From Pseudomonadota bacterium (GTDB lineage: Bacteria > Pseudomonadota > Gammaproteobacteria > Burkholderiales > Burkholderiaceae_C), in contig JAKANU010000002.1 in the NCBI GenBank assembly GCA_021812315.1, forward strand, positions 1 through 39,153: DNA of 39,153 bases. Direction: 5' to 3'. Below the pieces are notes generated by a model. The model worked only from the letters and a program-made list of their open reading frames with translations, had not been told where the DNA came from and did not search any database. Position numbers and translations under genes: made by a program. Below are positions 9,210 to 18,490 of the stretch, in pieces (the first letter of the stretch is position 1; every line of letters starts with the position of its first letter).

Positions 9210-9832
9210 CCGAAACGCGCGGCCTTGGTCACCGCCTGCAGCCGCGTAGCGGCGCCGAAAGCGCGCATCACGGCACTGACGTGGGTCTTGATGGTTTCCT
9301 CGGACAAATGCAATCTCTCGCCCATGTCCTTGTTTGAATGACCGTCGATCAGCAGGTACAGCACCTGCTCCTGGCGACGTGTCAGCGTGGGCAGATCCTG
9401 GCTCGACGCCGAGCCCTCGATTGCAGTGTGACCGGTGGCTTCGCGCAACTGCGCCGGCATGTAGATGTCTCCCGCAAGGACCGCCCGAACGGCCGCGAGG
9501 ATCTCGCTGCTCAGGCCGGTCTTGGTCAAGAAGCCGCAGGCCCCCTTGGCGAGAACCTGGCGCATCATGTTCGGGTTGATCGAACCCGAGAGCATGAGTA
9601 CCGGCAGTTCCGGATGCAGGCGGCCCAACAGATCCAGCGCCTGCATGCCGTTCATGTCGGGCAGGTGATAGTCCAGCAGCACCAGGTCCAGATCGGGGTT
9701 GCAGCGTGCCAGTTCAAAGGCTGCGGCACAGTGCGCCGCCTCGATCACCTCGACCGGCGCGGGTAGTCCCTGGAGAACCTGACGCAAGCCTTCGCGCACC
9801 AGCGCATGATCGTCGACAACAAGAATCTTCAA
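9182..9832 (-). CDS. NarL/FixJ-type response regulator (REC + LuxR HTH)
   Basis: LKILVVDDHALVREGLRQVLQ...LDLVLLDYHLPDMNG...LTRRQEQVLYLLIDGHSNKDMGERLHLSEETIKTHVSAVMRAFG. Likely TTG start at 9832 after GGAGAT RBS; track ORF extends to 9889. Confidence 0.92.
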   Translation of the reverse strand: MKILVVDDHALVREGLRQVLQGLPAPVEVIEAAHCAAAFELARCNPDLDLVLLDYHLPDMNGMQALDLLGRLHPELPVLMLSGSINPNMMRQVLAKGACGFLTKTGLSSEILAAVRAVLAGDIYMPAQLREATGHTAIEGSASSQDLPTLTRRQEQVLYLLIDGHSNKDMGERLHLSEETIKTHVSAVMRAFGAATRLQAVTKAARFGYVKASSGR

Positions 9833-9911
9833 GACTTTATCTCCCTTTCGTGCCGGCAGCGGATGCCTCGCAGCCAACCTCGCGCGCATGCTGGCGACAG
9901 GTCGTGCACTC

Positions 9912-9917
9912 TACAAT
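9912..9917 (+). promoter_or_regulatory. Candidate -10 element (TACAAT) 5 bp upstream of the dnaE ATG
   Basis: ctcTACAATgaatcATG; no evident Shine-Dalgarno and no clear -35. Confidence 0.35.
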
Positions 9918-9922
9918 GAATC

Positions 9923-12900
9923 ATGTTCGTTCATCTGCGTTTGCACACCGAGTTTTCCATTGTCGACGGCACCAACCGCATCCATGATATCGCCAGTTGT
10001 GCCGCCTCGGACCGGCAACCGGCATTGGCGATCACGGATTTGAGCAATCTGTTTGGTGCCATCAAGTTCTACAAGGCCGCGCGCAAGGCTGGCGTCAAGC
10101 CGCTGATTGGTGCCGAGGTCTGGCTGGAGGGCCCGGGCACAAGCGAGCCGGCGCTGTCTCGGGTCGTGTTGTTGGCGCAAAACCGACGCGGTTACCTGAA
10201 CCTTTGCGAATTGCTGGCGCGGGGCTGGACCCGACACAGCGGGCGTGGTCACGCGGCGCTGAAGTTCGCCTGGCTTGGCGAATTCAATGAGGGACTGATC
10301 CTGCTTAGTGGTGCCCAGGCGGGCCCGGTGGGTCAGGCGCTCATGCGCGGAGACGAGGCTGTGGCGTCGGACCTGGCGCTGCGTCTGGCCAGGATGTTCG
10401 TGCACCGCTTTTACCTGGAATTGCAGCGCGCCGGGCGCGCCGACGACGAAGTCTGCGTTCGTGCCAGCGTGGCATTGGCAGCACGCCTGGGTTTGCCGGT
10501 GGTGGCCACACATCCTGTGCAATTTACGCGCGCTGAGGACTTTGAGGCGCACGAAGCGCGTGTCTGCATCGCCGAAGGTGAGACCCTGGGCAACCGGTTG
10601 CGCGCGCGCAAATTCACGCGTGAGCAGTATTTCAAGTCGTCGGCGCAGATGCAGGCCTTGTTTGCCGACTTGCCCAGCGCGTTGGCCAACACGCTGGAAA
10701 TCGCCAAGCGCTGCAGCCTCACGTTTGAACTCGACAAGCCGCAGTTGCCTGAGTTTCCGACGCCTGAGCTCGACGGGCGGCGCTTGTCCGAACAGGAATA
10801 CTTTCGCCGCGCCTCGCATGAAGGACTGCAGCAGCGACTGATTCATCTCTATCCGCAGACCCAACGACGCGAGTCGGAGCAAGCGCGCTACGTGCAGCGC
10901 CTCGAGTTCGAAATTGCCACCATTCTGGAGATGGGTTTTGCCGGCTACTTCCTCATCGTCGGGGATTTCATCAACTGGGCCAAGACGCACGGATGCCCGG
11001 TCGGCCCGGGGCGCGGTTCCGGCGCTGGATCGTTGGTGGCCTATTCACTCAGGATCACTGATCTGGATCCATTGCAATACAACTTGCTCTTCGAACGTTT
11101 TCTGAACCCGGAGCGCGTATCGATGCCGGACTTTGACATCGATTTTTGCCAAAGCAACCGTGACCGCGTGATCGACTACGTGAAGGACAAATATGGCAAA
11201 GATGCGGTCAGCCAGATTGTGACTTTCGGTACCCTTGCGGCACGCGCTGCGGTACGCGATGTGGGGCGGGTGCTGGGCATGAGCTACACCTTTTGTGACG
11301 GGATCAGCAAGTTGATTCCGAACAAGCCCGGAATCAGCGTCAGTTTGCAAATCCCGCCACCGAACCGGGGCAAGGATGACAAGACGGTGTACGCCATCGA
11401 GGCCGAACCAGCTCTGGCGCAGCGTGAAGGCGCTGAGGAGGATGTCAAGATATTGCTCGAGCTCGCGCGCAAGCTCGAGGGTGTGACCCGCAACGTCGGC
11501 ATGCACGCCGGCGGTGTGCTGATTGCGCCGGGCAAGTTGACCGATTTTTGCCCTCTGTACCAGCAGCCCGGAAGTGAGTCGGCGGTGAGCCAGTTCGACA
11601 AGTATGACGTGGAGGCCATCGGTCTGGTGAAGTTCGACTTCCTGGGCCTCGCCACGCTGAGCATTCTCGAACTTGCCAAGAACATGATCCGCGCCCGACA
11701 TGCCGGTCGGGAGAATTTCACGTACGACGAGCTGGCCCTGGACGATCCGGCGGTCTATCTGCTCTTCGCGCAGGGTCAAACGGAAGCGGTATTTCAGTTC
11801 GAGAGTCGCGGTATGCAGGGGATGCTGCGCGACGCGCGTCCGAGTCGTCTGGAGGATCTGATCGCGATGAATGCGCTGTATCGTCCGGGTCCGATGGACC
11901 TGATTCAGACCTACATTGCGCGCAAACTCGGACGCGAACCGGTGCAATACCCTGATCCGCGCGTCGAGGGCATCCTCGGCGAAACCTATGGCGTCATGGT
12001 GTACCAGGAACAAGTGATGCAGATGGCGCAGATCCTCGGCGGCTATTCGCTGGGCAGCGCCGACGTGCTGCGTCGCGCCATGGGCAAGAAGGATGCCGAT
12101 GAAATGGCGCGTCAGCGCCAGACATTTCGCGACGGGGCTGCGGCCAACGGCCTGAGCCAGGCCAGTGCCGACGAAGTCTTCGACCTGATGGAAAAGTTCG
12201 CCGGGTACGGCTTCAACAAGTCGCACTCGGCTGCCTACGCCTTGCTGGCTTACCAGACGGCCTGGCTCAAGGTGCACTACACAGCCGAGTTTTTCTGTGC
12301 CAACATGACCGTGGAAATGGGCGACACCGACAAGCTCAGGGTCCTGTATGAGGATGCCATCCGGATGGGCGTCAGCTTTGAGCCTCCCGATATCAACCGT
12401 GGCAGATGCGGTTTTGAACCGGTGTCAGACAAGCTCATCCGCTATGGCCTGGGCGCGATCAAAGGCTCGGGTTCGCAGGCGATTGAAGCGGTGGTGATGG
12501 CTCGCGAAGGCCGTGGCGCAGCTCCATTTGGAACTCGGGCCGGTGACTTCACCAGTCTGTTTGATTTCTGTGTGCGGGTGGACCGCAGTCGGATCAACAA
12601 GCGCACCCTTGAAGCGCTGATCAAGGCCGGTGCTTTTGATTGCGTGGATCTGAATCGCGCCAGCCTGCTCGCCTCCGTTGATCTGGCATTTGAGTTCGGC
12701 GCTGCTGCGGTCGCCAACGCCGATCAGGGCGGATTGTTTGACGATCCGGGTGGCGACGATCACGGTTCGAGTTCGCAGGAGCCGGCCCTCGTACCGACCA
12801 ACCCCTGGGGCGTCAGGGAGCGTTTGTTGCAGGAGAAGTCGGCCCTCGGGTTCTATCTTTCCGGGCATCTGTTTGACGAGGTTGCATCCGAGGTCCGCCG

Positions 12901-13486
12901 TTTTGTCAAGCGCCGCATCGGCGACTTGATCGATACGCGCGAGCCGCAATTGCTCGCCGGCGTCATCGGCGAATTGCGGGTGGTCAACGGCCAGCGCGGC
13001 AAGCTGGCCCTGTTCAAGCTCGATGACAAGACCGGCGTCATCGAGGCACGCGCCGACGAGGCCACGCTTGAGCGCTACCACCGGCTGCTGCAGGACGACC
13101 AGACGGTGATCGTCATGGGGCGACCGCAACCCGACAAATTTTCCGGCGGCATGCAACTGACTGTGACGCAGCTCTGGGATCTGGATCAGGCGCGTTGCCG
13201 CTTTGGGAAATTCCTGCGCGTGCCTTTGCGCTCCAATGCAGCGTCCATACCCGATCTGGGCGCTCTGCTCAGGGAGTTTGCGCCTCGGCGCGAGCTGACA
13301 ACACAGGGCGAGGTCGTCTGGGGTCTTGCGGTGCGCTTGATGTTGTCGTGCCAGCAGCAAGGCGAGGTGGCATGTGCAGAGTTGCAATTGGCCGATGATC
13401 TCAAGTTCTTCCCGAGTGAGGCTGCGCTGGGTGCATGGCGGGCTTTGGTGGGATCCACTGCAGTGACCGTCGAATATGAGCAATAA
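9923..13486 (+). CDS. dnaE: DNA polymerase III subunit alpha
   Basis: PHP domain MFVHLRLHTEFSIVDGTNRI; PDFDIDFCQSNRDRVIDYVKDKYG; MNALYRPGPMDLIQTYI; FNKSHSAAYALLAYQTAWLK. Confidence 0.98.
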   Translation: MFVHLRLHTEFSIVDGTNRIHDIASCAASDRQPALAITDLSNLFGAIKFYKAARKAGVKPLIGAEVWLEGPGTSEPALSRVVLLAQNRRGYLNLCELLARGWTRHSGRGHAALKFAWLGEFNEGLILLSGAQAGPVGQALMRGDEAVASDLALRLARMFVHRFYLELQRAGRADDEVCVRASVALAARLGLPVVATHPVQFTRAEDFEAHEARVCIAEGETLGNRLRARKFTREQYFKSSAQMQALFADLPSALANTLEIAKRCSLTFELDKPQLPEFPTPELDGRRLSEQEYFRRASHEGLQQRLIHLYPQTQRRESEQARYVQRLEFEIATILEMGFAGYFLIVGDFINWAKTHGCPVGPGRGSGAGSLVAYSLRITDLDPLQYNLLFERFLNPERVSMPDFDIDFCQSNRDRVIDYVKDKYGKDAVSQIVTFGTLAARAAVRDVGRVLGMSYTFCDGISKLIPNKPGISVSLQIPPPNRGKDDKTVYAIEAEPALAQREGAEEDVKILLELARKLEGVTRNVGMHAGGVLIAPGKLTDFCPLYQQPGSESAVSQFDKYDVEAIGLVKFDFLGLATLSILELAKNMIRARHAGRENFTYDELALDDPAVYLLFAQGQTEAVFQFESRGMQGMLRDARPSRLEDLIAMNALYRPGPMDLIQTYIARKLGREPVQYPDPRVEGILGETYGVMVYQEQVMQMAQILGGYSLGSADVLRRAMGKKDADEMARQRQTFRDGAAANGLSQASADEVFDLMEKFAGYGFNKSHSAAYALLAYQTAWLKVHYTAEFFCANMTVEMGDTDKLRVLYEDAIRMGVSFEPPDINRGRCGFEPVSDKLIRYGLGAIKGSGSQAIEAVVMAREGRGAAPFGTRAGDFTSLFDFCVRVDRSRINKRTLEALIKAGAFDCVDLNRASLLASVDLAFEFGAAAVANADQGGLFDDPGGDDHGSSSQEPALVPTNPWGVRERLLQEKSALGFYLSGHLFDEVASEVRRFVKRRIGDLIDTREPQLLAGVIGELRVVNGQRGKLALFKLDDKTGVIEARADEATLERYHRLLQDDQTVIVMGRPQPDKFSGGMQLTVTQLWDLDQARCRFGKFLRVPLRSNAASIPDLGALLREFAPRRELTTQGEVVWGLAVRLMLSCQQQGEVACAELQLADDLKFFPSEAALGAWRALVGSTAVTVEYEQ

Positions 13487-13495
13487 TCGCCAGAA

Positions 13496-13546
13496 GGCTC
13501 ATTGTTACTGCTTGGTCCGCTACTGAGTTTGTAGCGCCAGGGAGCC
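13496..13546. terminator. Nested inverted repeat between convergent dnaE and tolA, possible bidirectional terminator
   Basis: Outer GGCTC/GAGCC and inner GCTAC-tgagttt-GTAGC (13519-13535). Confidence 0.3.
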
Positions 13547-13571
13547 ATGGGGAGGTTCGAGGCGCGCCAGA

Positions 13572-14414
13572 CTAGTCTTTGGGGCGAAAGCCGATGATCA
13601 GTGCTGGGGGCACTCGTCCATCGATGTCGCGCGGGAGTTCGGGGGTCTTGTCGATCGCCTTCAGGACCGCCTCGTCCCATTTGGCGACGCCGCTGGACTT
13701 GGTCAGCTTGCGGCTGAGAATGGCGCCGGTTGGCGCCGTTCGCACCTCCACTTCGGCCAGCGGGTTGCCGTCGATCATGTCGGCAAAAACAATGTTCGGC
13801 TTGATCCGTGCGCTGACGCGGCTGGCGTAGCTTGCAGATGGGCCGGAGGCTTGCAGGGCATGACCCGAGGACTCCGAAGCCCCGGTGGCACCCGCCAAGC
13901 CGCTGAGTCGACGCAAATTTGCCTGACGCTGCGCCTCAATGCGCTGGAGTTCCTGCTGCGCCGCCAGGGCCTCGCGACGCTTGGCCTCCTGGGCAGCCTT
14001 GGCCTTTTCTTGCGCCAGCCGTTGCTCGTGTTGGCGCTTTTGTTCGCGTTGCAGCCGCTCCTGGCGCTGCTGCTCAATCGCTTGTTGGTGCAGCCTTTCC
14101 AGCCGAACCTTTTCCTTCTCCAGCGCGATGGCGGGATCCGGTTGCGCCGGGCTCACCGGCAGCGGCGGCGTGGGCACCGGTGCGGGGGCAGGGGGCTCGG
14201 GAGCAGTCTCGATTGGCCTGGGTGCTGCGGCCTGCGGCACAGCCGACCAAAGTTCCGCCTCCGCGCTGAGCGTGAGCGCTTCACGTCGCCAGTGCACGCC
14301 CCAGGTGAGTGCCGCGAGCAGGGCTGCATGGGCGAGGATCGCCAGGCCGAGGGCACGTACCAACCCAGGCGTCGGGGGCGGCGCAAACTCAAGGCGATCG
14401 GCGGATAGTTGCAT
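13572..14414 (-). CDS. tolA: Cell-envelope integrity protein TolA
   Basis: Single N-terminal TM, long Q/E/R/A coiled-coil region, C-terminal YASRVSARIKPNIVFADMIDGNPLAEVEVRTAPTGAILSRKLTKSSGVAKWDEAVLKAIDKT; downstream of tolQR. Confidence 0.88.
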   Translation of the reverse strand: MQLSADRLEFAPPPTPGLVRALGLAILAHAALLAALTWGVHWRREALTLSAEAELWSAVPQAAAPRPIETAPEPPAPAPVPTPPLPVSPAQPDPAIALEKEKVRLERLHQQAIEQQRQERLQREQKRQHEQRLAQEKAKAAQEAKRREALAAQQELQRIEAQRQANLRRLSGLAGATGASESSGHALQASGPSASYASRVSARIKPNIVFADMIDGNPLAEVEVRTAPTGAILSRKLTKSSGVAKWDEAVLKAIDKTPELPRDIDGRVPPALIIGFRPKD

Positions 14415-14423
14415 GCCAAGCTA

Positions 14424-14843
14424 CTAGTTGGCGAGTTGCACCGACAGGCCCACGCGCGGGACCCCGGCGCGCTGCAGGGTGTCCATGACCCGGACCACGG
14501 TTTCGTAACGCAGGCTGCGGTCGGCGCTGATGACGACTGCGGAGTTGGCCAGTCCGGCTTGCGCCTGGCTGACGCTGCGGGCCAGATTTTGCAGATCGAG
14601 CCGGGTCGCTTTGTCGCCTACATTCATCGTCACGGATTCATCCTTGCCGATGAGCAACTGGATCACCGCGTCGGGCTGGCGCCTGGCCTTGCCAACGCTT
14701 GGCAGATCAATCACGCTGGGCGCAATCAGCGGCGCCGTGACCATGAAGATGATCAGTAGCACCAGCATCACATCAATGAAGGGCACCATATTGATTTCGT
14801 TGATGGTGCGGCGGCCGCGACCTCGACTGACCAGGGAGGGCAT
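14424..14843 (-). CDS. tolR: TolR (ExbD/TolR family)
   Basis: Trimmed from the longer track ORF: MPSLVSRGRGRRTINEINMVPFIDVMLVLLIIFMVTAPLI..., 139 aa. Confidence 0.92.
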   Translation of the reverse strand: MPSLVSRGRGRRTINEINMVPFIDVMLVLLIIFMVTAPLIAPSVIDLPSVGKARRQPDAVIQLLIGKDESVTMNVGDKATRLDLQNLARSVSQAQAGLANSAVVISADRSLRYETVVRVMDTLQRAGVPRVGLSVQLAN

Positions 14844-14856
14844 GGTCCGACTCCTT

Positions 14857-15549
14857 TCACTGGCCGGAGGCCGATTGCGTGCCCAGGTTACGCTGCAGGA
14901 TATTGGAGAACTCTTCAATGAAGGTCTCCAGCCTGATGGCAACGCGGTCGATGTCGCGCGCGAAACGGTTGTACGCGACGACCGCCGGGATGGCAGCAAA
15001 CAGGCCGATGGCGGTGGCGACCAGAGCCTCGGCAATGCCTGGTGCGACAGTTGCCAGGGTGACCTGCTGCAGCGAGGCCAACCCGGTGAAGGCGTGCATG
15101 ATGCCCCATACCGTGCCGAACAGGCCGACGTAGGGCGAGACCGAGCCGACCGAAGCCAGAAACGAGAGGTGAGTCTCGATGACATCCATTTCGCGCTGCA
15201 GGCTCGCACGCATGGCGCGACGCGCCCCGTCAAGCAGCGTACTGGCATCGGCAATGCGCTTCTCGCGCAGCTTCTGGAACTCCCTCATGCCACTGGCAAA
15301 GATGCGTTCCATAGGCCCGCAAGTGTGCGCATTGTTGGCGGCGGCCGCGAACAGCTCGTTGAGGCTGGTACCGGACCAGAAACCGCGCTCGAATCCATCG
15401 TTGAGGGTCTTGATTCTCTTGAGGGCAAACCATTTTCGAAAGATGGCGGCCCAGCTCGACACCGAGATGAACATCAGCAGCAGCATCACCAACTGTACGA
15501 CCAGGCTGGCATTGAGTACCAGATGAAGGATGGACAGGTCTTGCGTCAT
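14857..15549 (-). CDS. tolQ: TolQ (MotA/TolQ/ExbB proton channel)
   Basis: Trimmed start MTQDLSILHLVLNASLVVQLVMLLLMF; LSFLASVGSVSPYVGLFGTVWGIMHAFTGLA...APGIAEALVATAIGLFAAIPAVVAYN. Confidence 0.95.
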   Translation of the reverse strand: MTQDLSILHLVLNASLVVQLVMLLLMFISVSSWAAIFRKWFALKRIKTLNDGFERGFWSGTSLNELFAAAANNAHTCGPMERIFASGMREFQKLREKRIADASTLLDGARRAMRASLQREMDVIETHLSFLASVGSVSPYVGLFGTVWGIMHAFTGLASLQQVTLATVAPGIAEALVATAIGLFAAIPAVVAYNRFARDIDRVAIRLETFIEEFSNILQRNLGTQSASGQ

Positions 15550-15550
15550 T

Positions 15551-16096
15551 TCAGGGCTTTCGAGTCGTGGCCGCGCCCGATGGTTCCGCGGCCATTTCTG
15601 TGCTGCGCAGGCGCTTGGCGAGTTCATTGAGCACGGCATTGACGTATTTGTGCCCATCGGTCCCGCCAAACTCCTTGGCCAGTTCAATGCACTCGTTGAG
15701 CACGACCCGCCACGGGACATCCGGACAGTTCGCAAACTCAAAGGCGCCGATCCACAGGACCGCGTGCTCCACCGGCGAGATTTCGGCGAGCTTTCGGTCC
15801 AACAGCGGCAACAGCAGCGTGTCCAGTGCCTCGGACTGGCTGGCACAGCCCTGTAGCAAGGCCTCAAAGTGGACCGGGTCGGACTTGGAAAAACCGGCCA
15901 AATCCCGCGTGAAGGCGTCGATATCGGCGATCGGGTTTTTTCCTACCAGTCTCTGGTACAGGGCCTGCAAGGCGAATTCTCGCGAGCGGCTGCGCTGAGA
16001 TTTGCTGGCAGCCTTGCGAGCTCCGGTGGCGGTCAGGCCGCTGCGGATTTGCCGCGGCGGACGCTTCGGGGCTGCTGCTGCGTAGGGATCGGTCAT
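15551..16096 (-). CDS. nusB: Transcription antitermination factor NusB
   Basis: [27 protein letters not shown]...[33 protein letters not shown]; downstream of ribH with 4-bp overlap. Confidence 0.93.
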   Translation of the reverse strand: MTDPYAAAAPKRPPRQIRSGLTATGARKAASKSQRSRSREFALQALYQRLVGKNPIADIDAFTRDLAGFSKSDPVHFEALLQGCASQSEALDTLLLPLLDRKLAEISPVEHAVLWIGAFEFANCPDVPWRVVLNECIELAKEFGGTDGHKYVNAVLNELAKRLRSTEMAAEPSGAATTRKP

Positions 16097-16569
16097 TGCA
16101 ACTCGGCCATCAGGTTCGCCATTTCGACCGCCACGCGGGCCGCGTCGCGACCTTTCTCGACTTGCCGGGCCTGCGCTTGCGCCACGTTCTCCGTCGTCAG
16201 GATGGCGTTGACGACGGGCAATTGGTAATCCAGGGCGACGCGAGTGATCCCGGCTGCGGATTCGTTGGCTACCAGCTCAAAATGATACGTTTCACCGCGG
16301 ATCACGCAGCCCAGCGCCACGAGAGCGTCAAAACTGCCATTTTCCGCCAGAGTGGCCAGTGCCAGCGTGACTTCCAGGGCACCGGGTACCTGAACCAGCT
16401 GGATGTTTTTCTCTTGAACACCAAGTTCGATCAGTTCCGCAGTGCAGGCCTGGGTCAGCGCCTGGGTCACCGGAAAATTGAAGCGTGCCTGCACCAGGCC
16501 AATCTTCAACTTGCGGCCTTGTAGCCGGGGATCGGTACCTGCCAGGGTTCCCTGTTCAGCCTCAAACAT
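16093..16569 (-). CDS. ribH: 6,7-dimethyl-8-ribityllumazine synthase
   Basis: [37 protein letters not shown]...[38 protein letters not shown]. Confidence 0.95.
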   Translation of the reverse strand: MFEAEQGTLAGTDPRLQGRKLKIGLVQARFNFPVTQALTQACTAELIELGVQEKNIQLVQVPGALEVTLALATLAENGSFDALVALGCVIRGETYHFELVANESAAGITRVALDYQLPVVNAILTTENVAQAQARQVEKGRDAARVAVEMANLMAELQ

Positions 16570-16592
16570 GCTTGGTCCTCGCCCGTGGGCAG

Positions 16593-17708
16593 CTACTTGG
16601 AGATGTATCCGACAATTTCCAGCCCGTAGCCGGCCATGCTTGGCATGCGCCGCGGGTTGCCCATCACGCGCATCTTGTGTACGCCGCACTCACGCAGGAT
16701 CTGCGCACCGATGCCATAACTGCGCAAGTCCATGCGACCTCTCTCAGGTCCGTGGCTGGAGCGCGCTGTTCCGTCGAACTGCGCCAGCAATTGCGCCGCA
16801 CTCTCCGTGCAATTGAGCAACACCACCACACCCTGACCCTCGGCCGCAATACGCTTCAAGGCGGCGTCCAGACTCCATGAGTGCATGGCGCGTCCGACCT
16901 CCAGGGCATCGAGAACCGACATGGGTTCGTGAACGCGCGCGGCCACCGTGTCGAGGGGGCCCCATTGGCCCTTGACCAGGGCCAGATGGACATCGTGCGT
17001 GGTCTGGTCCTTGAAGGCGTGAATTTCAAAGCTTCCGAAAGCCGTTTGAATGCTGTGCGTCCCCATCCGCTGCACCAGCGACTCCACCCGGCTGCGATGC
17101 TCGATCAGGTCGGCGATGGTACCAATCTTCAGCCCGTGCCGCGCTGCAAACAGTTGCAAATCTGGCAGTCTGGCCATGGTGCCATCATCGTTCATGATTT
17201 CGCAGATGACCGCCGCCGGGGCACAACCGGCCATCGCCGCAAGGTCGCAACCTGCTTCGGTGTGGCCGGCGCGCATCAGCACGCCACCGTCGACCGCCTG
17301 CAGGGGGAAGATGTGACCCGGCTGCACCAGGTCGCTGGGCCTGGCATCGGGGGCTACCGCAGCCTGCACGGTGCGCGCCCGATCGGCGGCGGAAATCCCG
17401 GTGCTGACGCCCTCTGCGGCTTCGATGGAAACGGTAAATGCGGTGTTCTTCTTGTCGCCGTTGCTCAGGGTCATGGGTGGCAACTGCAGGCGCTCGCAGC
17501 GTTCGCGGCTCAGCGTCAGGCAGATCAGGCCGCGGCCGAAGCGGGCCATGAAATTGATTGCCTCGGCGTTGACGTGCTCGGCGGCCAACAGCAGATCGCC
17601 TTCGTTTTCGCGATCTTCCTCATCGACGAGAATGACCATTCGACCGGCGCGCATGTCCGCGACGATGTCTTCAACCGGCGAAATGGCCACTGGGGAGAGT
17701 TCGCTCAT
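16593..17708 (-). CDS. ribB: 3,4-dihydroxy-2-butanone 4-phosphate synthase with degenerate GTP cyclohydrolase II-like C-terminus (RibBX-type)
   Basis: DHBP synthase motifs [50 protein letters not shown]-terminal domain lacks the GCHII zinc-site cysteine motif. Confidence 0.9.
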   Translation of the reverse strand: MSELSPVAISPVEDIVADMRAGRMVILVDEEDRENEGDLLLAAEHVNAEAINFMARFGRGLICLTLSRERCERLQLPPMTLSNGDKKNTAFTVSIEAAEGVSTGISAADRARTVQAAVAPDARPSDLVQPGHIFPLQAVDGGVLMRAGHTEAGCDLAAMAGCAPAAVICEIMNDDGTMARLPDLQLFAARHGLKIGTIADLIEHRSRVESLVQRMGTHSIQTAFGSFEIHAFKDQTTHDVHLALVKGQWGPLDTVAARVHEPMSVLDALEVGRAMHSWSLDAALKRIAAEGQGVVVLLNCTESAAQLLAQFDGTARSSHGPERGRMDLRSYGIGAQILRECGVHKMRVMGNPRRMPSMAGYGLEIVGYISK

Positions 17709-18397
17709 GCCTTGTCTTTCAAAAGGTGTTCTGGGGTGAATCGCCGTTCACTGTGTTGCGTTGGGCCGGTGTCCGAGGTGGGCGCCGTAGCAAGCATGCG
17801 CTCGACATACCGCGCGATCAGGTCAATTTCCAGATTGACCAGGGAACCTGCTCGGAGTCCCCCCAGGGCGGTGTTCTGGATCGTGTGCGGGATCAGGTTG
17901 ATGCGGGCCTCGCAGCCATCTTCTAGATCGTCAACACGGTTAACGGTCAAGCTCACACCGTTGACCGTCAGCGATCCTTTGTAGGCAAGGTACTTGCCCA
18001 GGGCTGGCGGTGCGAGGATGCGCAGATCCCAGCTTTCACCGACCTCGGCAAAGCTGATCACTCTGCCGATGCCGTCGACATGACCCGAGACCAGGTGGCC
18101 GCCAAGGCGATCATTGGCACGCAGGGCCTTCTCCAGGTTGATAGGGCCGGGCTGCGCGAGACCAGTGGTGCGCGCCAGCGATTCGGCCGAAATGTCGACG
18201 CAGAATGTGCCCGATGAAGGCTCCATCGCGGTGACGGTCATGCAGGCACCGTTGAGTGCGATGCTGTCACCGACGCTCACGTCGCCCAGGTAGTCTGGGG
18301 GGGCAAGGATGCGCAGTTGGCAGCCGTGGGCGCCCGATGCACCCAGGGGTTCTGCCAGGAGGATGCGTCCGACGCCAGTGATGATTCCAGTAAACAT
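17705..18397 (-). CDS. ribE: Riboflavin synthase alpha chain
   Basis: [12 protein letters not shown]...[17 protein letters not shown]...[13 protein letters not shown]...GVSLTVN; 4-bp overlap with ribB. Confidence 0.96.
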   Translation of the reverse strand: MFTGIITGVGRILLAEPLGASGAHGCQLRILAPPDYLGDVSVGDSIALNGACMTVTAMEPSSGTFCVDISAESLARTTGLAQPGPINLEKALRANDRLGGHLVSGHVDGIGRVISFAEVGESWDLRILAPPALGKYLAYKGSLTVNGVSLTVNRVDDLEDGCEARINLIPHTIQNTALGGLRAGSLVNLEIDLIARYVERMLATAPTSDTGPTQHSERRFTPEHLLKDKA

Positions 18398-18490
18398 GAC
18401 TGCATTTTCGCAGGGATTCGGGGCCGCTCCGGCGTCGCGGCAAAAATCGCCTCATCAACGTGACACGGGACTGGCAACCGGCGCCTGCAT

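Noticed and set aside
11045-12277. 410-codon ORF antisense within dnaE (also 9911-10990 and 12425-13483)
   Set aside because: Fully inside conserved dnaE coding sequence; no motifs.
13519-13535. GCTACTGAGTTTGTAGC as another copy of the gluQ-type repeat
   Set aside because: Only a short resemblance; reported just as a hairpin between convergent genes.
14530-15630. 366-codon + strand ORF over tolR/tolQ
   Set aside because: Antisense to conserved tolQR.
16881-17984. 367-codon + strand ORF over ribB/ribE
   Set aside because: Antisense shadow of two confidently identified genes.
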